From Pseudomonas sp. Irchel 3A7 (GTDB lineage Bacteria; Pseudomonadota; Gammaproteobacteria; Pseudomonadales; Pseudomonadaceae), in the NCBI RefSeq assembly GCF_900187565.1, contig NZ_FYED01000021.1, positions 62,001-126,000 on the forward strand: a stretch of DNA of 64,000 nucleotides. The letters are read 5' to 3'. Shown piece by piece: positions 59,140 to 64,000 of the stretch (position 1 is its first letter; the number at the start of each line of letters is the position of its first letter). The notes under the pieces are model-generated. The model was not told the origin of the DNA. It saw nothing but the letters and a program-made list of their open reading frames with translations, and searched no databases. The position numbers and the translations under genes are program-made.

Positions 59140-60150
59140 ATGCAAGTAATGCGTGGCTGGGCGACTCGATACGCGCCGTGGGTCGGCCTGGTAAGCATCC
59201 TTGGCACTGCGCAGCAAGCGTTGGCCGGCGATTACGAAGGCTCGCCCCAGGTGGCTGAGTTCGTCGGTGAAATGACCCGCGACTACGGTTTCGCCGGCGA
59301 ACAGCTGATGGGGGTGTTCCGCGAGGCCGAGCGCAAGCAATCGATTCTGGACGCGATTTCGAAACCCGCCGAACGGGTCAAGCAGTGGAATGAATATCGC
59401 CCGATGTTCATCACCGATGCGCGCATCGCCCGTGGCGTGGACTTCTGGCGTCAGCACGAGGCCGTACTGGCCCGCGCCGAGCAGGACTATGGCGTTCCGG
59501 CGCAGGTCATCGTCTCGATCATCGGTGTTGAGACCTTTTTCGGCCGAAATACCGGTAATTTCCGTGTGATCGATGCGTTGTCGACCCTCGGTTTCGACTA
59601 TCCTCCCCGTGCCGAATTTTTCCGCAAGGAGTTGCGCGAGTTCCTGTTGCTGGCCAGGGAAGAGCAGGTCGATCCGTTGACCCTCAAGGGGTCCTACGCC
59701 GGCGCCATGGGCTTGCCGCAGTTCATGCCCAGCAGCTTTCGCGCCTATGCGGTGGATTTCGACGGTGACGGCCACATCAATATCTGGAACAACCCGGACG
59801 ATGCGATCGGAAGCGTTGCCAGTTACTTCAAGCGTCATGGCTGGGTTGCCGGGGAACCGGTGGTCAGCCGCGCCGATGTGCGGGGCGACCAGGTGGATGA
59901 AGGTTTGACCACGGGTATCGAGCCGGTCAAGACCGTCGGAGAGTTGCGGGCCTTGGGCTGGTCAAGTCATGATGCGCTGCGCGATGATATGCCGGTTACT
60001 GCTTTTCGCCTGGAAGGCGACAATGGCCCCGAGTACTGGATGGGCCTGAAGAATTTTTACGCAATCACGCGTTATAACCGCAGCGTGATGTACGCCATGG
60101 CCGTACATCAACTGTCTGAACAGCTGGTCCAAGCACGGGGCGTCAAGTAA
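59140..60150 (+). CDS. mltB: Lytic murein transglycosylase B (SltB1-like)
   Basis: MltB (336 residues) cleaves glycan strands. It has a signal peptide ending QQALAGDYEG but no lipobox cysteine, so unlike E. coli MltB it should be soluble, as is P. aeruginosa SltB1. The catalytic Glu is in SIIGVETFFGRNTG, and the SLT fold continues LKGSYAGAMGLPQFMPSSF. The ATG at 59140 is chosen; a GTG at 59128 is an alternative. Its stop overlaps the rlpA ATG by one base (TAATG). Confidence 0.95.
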   Translation: MQVMRGWATRYAPWVGLVSILGTAQQALAGDYEGSPQVAEFVGEMTRDYGFAGEQLMGVFREAERKQSILDAISKPAERVKQWNEYRPMFITDARIARGVDFWRQHEAVLARAEQDYGVPAQVIVSIIGVETFFGRNTGNFRVIDALSTLGFDYPPRAEFFRKELREFLLLAREEQVDPLTLKGSYAGAMGLPQFMPSSFRAYAVDFDGDGHINIWNNPDDAIGSVASYFKRHGWVAGEPVVSRADVRGDQVDEGLTTGIEPVKTVGELRALGWSSHDALRDDMPVTAFRLEGDNGPEYWMGLKNFYAITRYNRSVMYAMAVHQLSEQLVQARGVK

Positions 60151-61160
60151 TGCGGGCATTGCCTATCAATAAACCCCTGAAGCTGATGGCATTTGCCGCG
60201 CTGGCAGTGCTGCTCGCCAGTTGTTCGACCAGCCGCGCACCAACACAAAAGTCCTCCACCGCTGTGCGCGCGACGCCGGGGCTGGACATCAACCGTGCCC
60301 ACAAGGATGGCGCGCCCTGGTGGGACGTCGACGTTTCACGCATCCCGGACGCCACACCAACCCTGCACACCGGCCCGTACAAGGCCGCCCCTTACTCGGT
60401 GCTGGGTAAAACCTATTTTCCGTTGCAAGAGTCCAAGACCTACGTGCAGTCGGGCACGGCGTCCTGGTACGGCACCAAGTTCCATGGCCAGAACACCGCC
60501 AACGGCGAGGTCTATGACTTGTATGGCATGAGTGCCGCGCACAAGACCTTGCCGCTGCCGAGTTACGTCCGGGTGACCAACCTGGACAACAACAAGACTG
60601 TGATCCTGCGGGTAAACGACCGCGGGCCGTTCTATTCGGACCGGATCATCGACCTGTCCTACGCGGCCGCCAAGAAACTCGGCTATGCCGAAACCGGCAC
60701 CGCGCGCGTCAAGGTCGAAGGTATCGACCCGCAACAGTGGTGGGCCGCCAAAGGCCGTCCGGCGCCTTTAATGCTCAACGAGCCGCAAGTCGCGCAGAAT
60801 AGCGCGCCGGTGATTACGGCTTCGGCCGGTACCGTCGAGCAATGGACGCCACCGCCGCAGCAACACGCCGCCGCCGTTATTCCCGTACAACTTGCCGATG
60901 CAAAAAAAAACGCTTCTGCACCAGCCTCTGGCCAGTATCTGCAGGTGGGCGCGTTCGCCAACCCGGACGCTGCAGAACTCCTGAGGTCGAAGCTCAGCGG
61001 GATGGTGAGCGCTCCGGTGTTCATCAGCTCGATCGTGCGCAATCAACAGACGCTGCATCGGGTTCGCCTGGGGCCGATCGGTTCGCCGCGTGAAATCCAG
61101 CAAGTGCAGAACAGTGTGCGCCTGGCCAATCTGGGTTCGCCGAGCGTTGTGACTGAGTAA
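60150..61160 (+). CDS. rlpA: RlpA-type septal ring lytic transglycosylase
   Basis: RlpA (336 residues) is an outer-membrane lipoprotein (lipobox LLASC) that in P. aeruginosa cuts glycans lacking stem peptides, mainly at the septum. The double-psi barrel domain shows GTASWYGTKFHGQNTANGEVYD and RVNDRGPFYSDRIIDLS (catalytic acidic residues). The C-terminal SPOR domain (about 255-330, YLQVGAFANPDAAELLRSKL) binds denuded glycan at the division site. A Gln/Pro-rich linker joins them. Confidence 0.96.
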   Translation: MRALPINKPLKLMAFAALAVLLASCSTSRAPTQKSSTAVRATPGLDINRAHKDGAPWWDVDVSRIPDATPTLHTGPYKAAPYSVLGKTYFPLQESKTYVQSGTASWYGTKFHGQNTANGEVYDLYGMSAAHKTLPLPSYVRVTNLDNNKTVILRVNDRGPFYSDRIIDLSYAAAKKLGYAETGTARVKVEGIDPQQWWAAKGRPAPLMLNEPQVAQNSAPVITASAGTVEQWTPPPQQHAAAVIPVQLADAKKNASAPASGQYLQVGAFANPDAAELLRSKLSGMVSAPVFISSIVRNQQTLHRVRLGPIGSPREIQQVQNSVRLANLGSPSVVTE

Positions 61161-61179
61161 TACGTAGGACTTGATTGAC

Positions 61180-61208
61180 GGTTCATCTGCGGTTTTGGGG
61201 GATGAACC
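61180..61208. other. Hairpin after rlpA
   Basis: GGTTCATC and GATGAACC are perfect eight-base arms with a 13-base loop, 19 bases past the rlpA stop. No T-run follows, so it is a transcript-end stabiliser or a Rho-dependent site rather than a classical terminator. Confidence 0.4.
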
Positions 61209-61272
61209 AGGTTGTTGGCTCGTCTAAGAACAAAAACCCGGCAAGGGTTACAGAGTGAGCAGCTGAACACGC

Positions 61273-61317
61273 GACAGCCCTTAAGAAGCTGTCTGATTAG
61301 TTTTTGCCTTCGGGCAA
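61273..61317 (+). promoter_or_regulatory. Two hairpins in the dacA leader
   Basis: GACAGC/GCTGTC (61273-61293) is followed by TGATTAGTTTTT, and TTGCC-TTCG-GGCAA (61304-61317) forms a UUCG-type tetraloop. The first could end rlpA read-through, and the second would sit in the dacA leader about 28 bases before its start. Confidence 0.4.
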
Positions 61318-61344
61318 GTTTCCATTAGCGATTTCGAGAGACGG

Positions 61345-62502
61345 ATGAACATCACCACCTTTGCCAAACGCCTGTGCCTTTTAGTCCCGCTGCTCCTCTC
61401 ACCTGCCGCGTTCGCGGTCGAGATGATGCCGTCGCCACCGCAACTGGCCGCCAAGGCCTACGTGCTCATGGACGCCAGCAGCGGCAACGTGCTGGTCGAA
61501 AACAATGGTGACCAGCGTCTGCCGCCAGCCAGCCTGACCAAGCTGATGACAGCGTACATCGCGACCCTGGAAATCCGTCGTGGCCAGATCGGTGAAAACG
61601 ATCCGGTGACCGTCAGCGAAAACGCCTGGCGTACCGGCGGTTCGCGGATGTTCATCAAGGTCGGCTCGCAGGTGACTGTCAGCGACTTGCTGCACGGCAT
61701 CATCATCCAGTCGGGCAACGACGCCAGTGTTGCGCTCGCCGAGCACATCGCCGGCAGCGAAGACGCGTTCGCCGACGTGATGAACAAAACCGTTGCCGAC
61801 CTGGGCATGACCAACACCCACTTCATGAACCCGACCGGTCTGCCGAACCCTGAGCACTACTCGTCGGCTCACGACATGGCGGTACTGGCACGCGCAATCA
61901 TCCACGAAGACCCGGCTCACTACGCGATCTACTCGCAGAAAGAGTTCTTCTGGAACGGTATCAAGCAACCGAACCGCAACCTGCTGCTGTGGCGCGACAA
62001 GACCGTCGACGGTCTGAAAACCGGTCACACCGACGAAGCGGGCTACTGCATGGTGTCTTCGGCCGTGCGTGATGGCATGCGTCTGATCGCCGTGGTGTTC
62101 GGCACCAACAGCGAAGTGGCTCGCGCCGCCGAAACCCAGAAACTGCTGACTTACGGTTTCCGTTTCTTCGAAACCCAGACCTTCTATCAGAAGGGCACCG
62201 AACTGGCCCAGGCGCCTGTCTGGAAAGGTTCCACCAACCAGATCAAGGCGGGTCTGGCTCAAGACCTGACCATGACCCTGCCTAAAGGTCAGCTGAAAAA
62301 GCTCGCCGCCAGCATGACCATGAACCCGCAACTGATTGCGCCAATCGCCAAGGGCGATGTGATCGGTAAAGTCGAAGTCAAACTGGAGGACAAGGTGGTG
62401 CACAGCGCCGACCTGATCGCTCTGGATGGCGTCGAAGAGGGTGGTATCTTCCGTCGCATGTGGGATAGCATCCGTCTATTCTTCTACGGCTTGTTCAACT
62501 GA
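61345..62502 (+). CDS. dacA: D-alanyl-D-alanine carboxypeptidase (PBP5/6 type)
   Basis: DacA (385 residues) trims the terminal D-Ala from peptidoglycan stem peptides. The signal peptide (MNITTFAKRLCLLVPLLLSPAAFA) precedes motifs PASLTKLMT (SxxK), IQSGNDASVAL (SxN) and DGLKTGHTDEAG (KTG). The C-terminal amphipathic helix (about 370-385, MWDSIRLFFYGLFN) anchors it to the inner membrane. P. aeruginosa calls this gene dacC. It completes the elongation cluster. Confidence 0.97.
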   Translation: MNITTFAKRLCLLVPLLLSPAAFAVEMMPSPPQLAAKAYVLMDASSGNVLVENNGDQRLPPASLTKLMTAYIATLEIRRGQIGENDPVTVSENAWRTGGSRMFIKVGSQVTVSDLLHGIIIQSGNDASVALAEHIAGSEDAFADVMNKTVADLGMTNTHFMNPTGLPNPEHYSSAHDMAVLARAIIHEDPAHYAIYSQKEFFWNGIKQPNRNLLLWRDKTVDGLKTGHTDEAGYCMVSSAVRDGMRLIAVVFGTNSEVARAAETQKLLTYGFRFFETQTFYQKGTELAQAPVWKGSTNQIKAGLAQDLTMTLPKGQLKKLAASMTMNPQLIAPIAKGDVIGKVEVKLEDKVVHSADLIALDGVEEGGIFRRMWDSIRLFFYGLFN

Positions 62503-62586
62503 TAGTGTGCACCTGCATGGCCCCGCGCTGATCCGGCTCGGGGCTATGCCCGTCGCCACGGCTTACGCTTACGAGGCCGTTACGCC

Positions 62587-62862
62587 ATGACCGATACCGA
62601 AGTAAAGGCGCCTAAGATCGAATTCCCTGCCAATGATTACCCGGTTAAGGTGATCAGCGACACGGGTGTGGGCAACAAGGACAAGATCATCGACATCGTC
62701 AGAAAACACGCAAAGATCAATGATGAGCGTGTGGACGAGCGTCAAAGCAGTAACGGTAAATACACCACGATTCAGTTGCACATCGTCGCCACCGACCAGG
62801 ACCAGCTGTACAACATCAACAGCGAACTGCGGGCTACCGGCTTCGTGCATATGGTGCTGTGA
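62587..62862 (+). CDS. ybeD: YbeD-family protein (DUF493)
   Basis: This 91-residue protein has the UPF0250/DUF493 sequence KIEFPANDYPVKVISDTGVGNKDKIIDIV, ending YNINSELRATGFVHMVL, an ACT-like fold. Its function is not firmly known; it is conserved between dacA and lipB in many proteobacteria. The TGA overlaps the lipB ATG by one base. Confidence 0.95.
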   Translation: MTDTEVKAPKIEFPANDYPVKVISDTGVGNKDKIIDIVRKHAKINDERVDERQSSNGKYTTIQLHIVATDQDQLYNINSELRATGFVHMVL

Positions 62863-63509
62863 TGTCTCGCACGCTGGGCTTTCGCGAGCTCGGCCAGATG
62901 GCTTACGAGCCGGTCTGGCATGCCATGCAACGTTTCACCAACGAACGCGGCAGCGATGCCGCCGACGAGATCTGGCTGGTCGAACATCCACCGGTCTTCA
63001 CCCAGGGCCAGGCCGGCAAGGCCGAACACTTGCTGTTGCCGGGAGATATCCCGGTGGTGCAGGTCGATCGCGGTGGCCAGGTGACGTATCACGGCCCCGG
63101 GCAACTGGTGGCTTACCTGTTGCTGGACGTGCGCAAGCTGGGTTTTGGCGTGCGTGACCTGGTGACTCGCATGGAGTCGTGCCTGATCGAGCTGCTCGCC
63201 AGCTACGGTGTGACGGCGGCGGCCAAGCCCGATGCACCGGGTGTCTATGTCAACGGCGCGAAAATCGCGTCCCTGGGTCTGCGGATCCGCCACGGTTGTT
63301 CCTTTCATGGCCTGGCCTTGAACGTGGACATGAACCTGGAACCGTTTCGACGGATTAATCCCTGCGGCTACGCCGGGCTGGCGATGACCCAGCTGAGCGA
63401 TCACGCAGGATCGATTGAATTTGCCGAGGTAAGTGCCCGGCTGCGCGCGCAGCTCGTCAAACACCTCGACTATGCTGAGCAGACGACCCTGACGGGCGGA
63501 ATCGACTGA
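62862..63509 (+). CDS. lipB: Octanoyl-[acyl-carrier-protein]:protein transferase
   Basis: LipB (215 residues) moves octanoyl groups from acyl carrier protein to the lipoyl domains of target proteins. Motifs are EHPPVFTQGQAGKAEHLL, RGGQVTYHGPGQLVAYLL and KIASLGLRIRHGCSFHGLALNV, with the catalytic Cys and Lys in the last. The ATG at 62862 follows a GTG at 62859. lipA follows one base after the stop. Confidence 0.98.
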   Translation: MSRTLGFRELGQMAYEPVWHAMQRFTNERGSDAADEIWLVEHPPVFTQGQAGKAEHLLLPGDIPVVQVDRGGQVTYHGPGQLVAYLLLDVRKLGFGVRDLVTRMESCLIELLASYGVTAAAKPDAPGVYVNGAKIASLGLRIRHGCSFHGLALNVDMNLEPFRRINPCGYAGLAMTQLSDHAGSIEFAEVSARLRAQLVKHLDYAEQTTLTGGID

Positions 63510-63510
63510 T

Positions 63511-64000
63511 ATGACTACTGATGCAGTGCAAACCATGATCCCGACGCTGGATGTCACCGAGCGTCCGGCCCCGCGTGCCAAGGTAGAAGCCGGCGTAAAG
63601 CTGCGCGGCGCCGAGAAGGTTGCACGCATCCCGGTAAAGATCATCCCGACCACCGAGCTGCCGAAAAAGCCTGACTGGATTCGTGTGCGCATTCCGGTAT
63701 CTCCGGAAGTCGACCGCATCAAGGCCCTGTTGCGCAAACACAAGCTGCACAGCGTCTGCGAAGAGGCATCCTGCCCGAACCTGGGCGAATGCTTCTCCGG
63801 CGGCACCGCGACTTTCATGATCATGGGCGACATCTGCACCCGTCGCTGCCCGTTCTGCGACGTCGGCCACGGCCGTCCGAAGCCACTGGACGTCAACGAA
63901 CCGGAAAGCCTGGCCATTGCCATTGCCGACCTGCGCCTGAAGTACGTGGTGATCACCTCGGTAGACCGCGACGACCTGCGCGACGGCGGTGCCCAGCACT
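63511..64000 (+). CDS. lipA: Lipoyl synthase, 3' end outside the window
   Basis: The first 163 residues of LipA are present. It inserts two sulfurs into octanoyl groups. The auxiliary-cluster cysteines CEEASCPNLGEC and the radical-SAM triad CTRRCPFC are both intact. The start ATG at 63511 gives MTTDAVQTMIPTLDVTERPAPRAKVEAG. It is the usual lipB partner and is cut by the window edge. Confidence 0.98.
   Translation, partial: MTTDAVQTMIPTLDVTERPAPRAKVEAGVKLRGAEKVARIPVKIIPTTELPKKPDWIRVRIPVSPEVDRIKALLRKHKLHSVCEEASCPNLGECFSGGTATFMIMGDICTRRCPFCDVGHGRPKPLDVNEPESLAIAIADLRLKYVVITSVDRDDLRDGGAQH

Noticed and set aside
62513..62548. Terminator after dacA (GCCCCG ... CGGGGC)
   Set aside because: The arms pair, but there is a large loop and no T-run on the coding strand.

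Overview
The window is a high-GC gammaproteobacterial chromosome segment, most probably from the Pseudomonas fluorescens group. The gene order follows, from memory, the P. aeruginosa block running from about PA4066 down to PA3996 (zinc-responsive ABC cluster, nrdR-rib-nusB-thiL-pgpA, dxs-ispA-xseB, ppa, eutBC-eat, mpl-ubiX, phaJ4, proA-nadD, mrdA-rodA-mltB-rlpA-dacA, lipBA). The spaces between genes are filled with the REP/REPIN palindromes typical of this group.

Layout. (1) 1-3.0 kb, minus strand: a putative Zur-controlled metal cluster made of a His-rich periplasmic protein, an ABC ATPase, an FtsX-type permease and a DUF3299 protein cut by the window edge. (2) 3.1-5.6 kb: a small conserved protein, the thioredoxin-TPR co-chaperone YbbN, a methyltransferase and a YbaY-type lipoprotein. 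(3) 5.7-14.7 kb, plus strand: nrdR, ribD, ribE, ribBA, ribH, nusB, thiL, pgpA, a periplasmic binding protein, ribA, a membrane protein and btuF. (4) 14.8-20.0 kb, minus strand: btuB, then xseB-ispA-dxs. (5) 20.2-30.6 kb, plus strand: a complete six-gene magABCDEF operon encoding a bacterial alpha-2-macroglobulin and its partners. Its leader carries a hairpin that fits an RsmA site. (6) 30.6-32.5 kb, minus strand: a small accessory pocket with relBE, a doubtful small ORF and a lone S24-type phage repressor whose catalytic lysine position is arginine. (7) 32.6-35.5 kb: ppa, mtfA, a DedA protein and an acetyltransferase. (8) 35.6-43.3 kb: ethanolamine catabolism (eutC, eutB, eat, exaC) with the divergent sigma-54 activator eatR. 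(9) 43.5-52.9 kb: mpl, ubiX, lipoproteins, a MORN-repeat C13/caspase-like lipoprotein, phaJ4, lrgAB, a Lon-substrate-binding-domain protein, a DedA-PAP2 fusion and a methylpurine glycosylase. (10) 53.1-64.0 kb, plus strand: proA, nadD, rsfS, rlmH, mrdA, rodA, mltB, rlpA, dacA, ybeD, lipB and lipA (cut by the edge).

Most of the window is housekeeping: flavin, thiamin and isoprenoid precursors, lipoate, NAD, and cell elongation. The most interesting part is the mag operon. Reading its proteins motif by motif suggests that it encodes more than a macroglobulin. MagC has an NlpC/P60-like Cys/His arrangement. MagE has three recognisable parts: SxxK/SxN/KTx spacing like a penicillin-binding protein, a SpoIID-like segment, and a C-terminal HExxH motif. 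Together with a thioester-less MagD and two DUF2135 paralogues, this looks like a periplasmic wall-surveillance or protease-trap module under post-transcriptional control. No CRISPR arrays, rRNA genes, tRNA genes or insertion sequences were seen.
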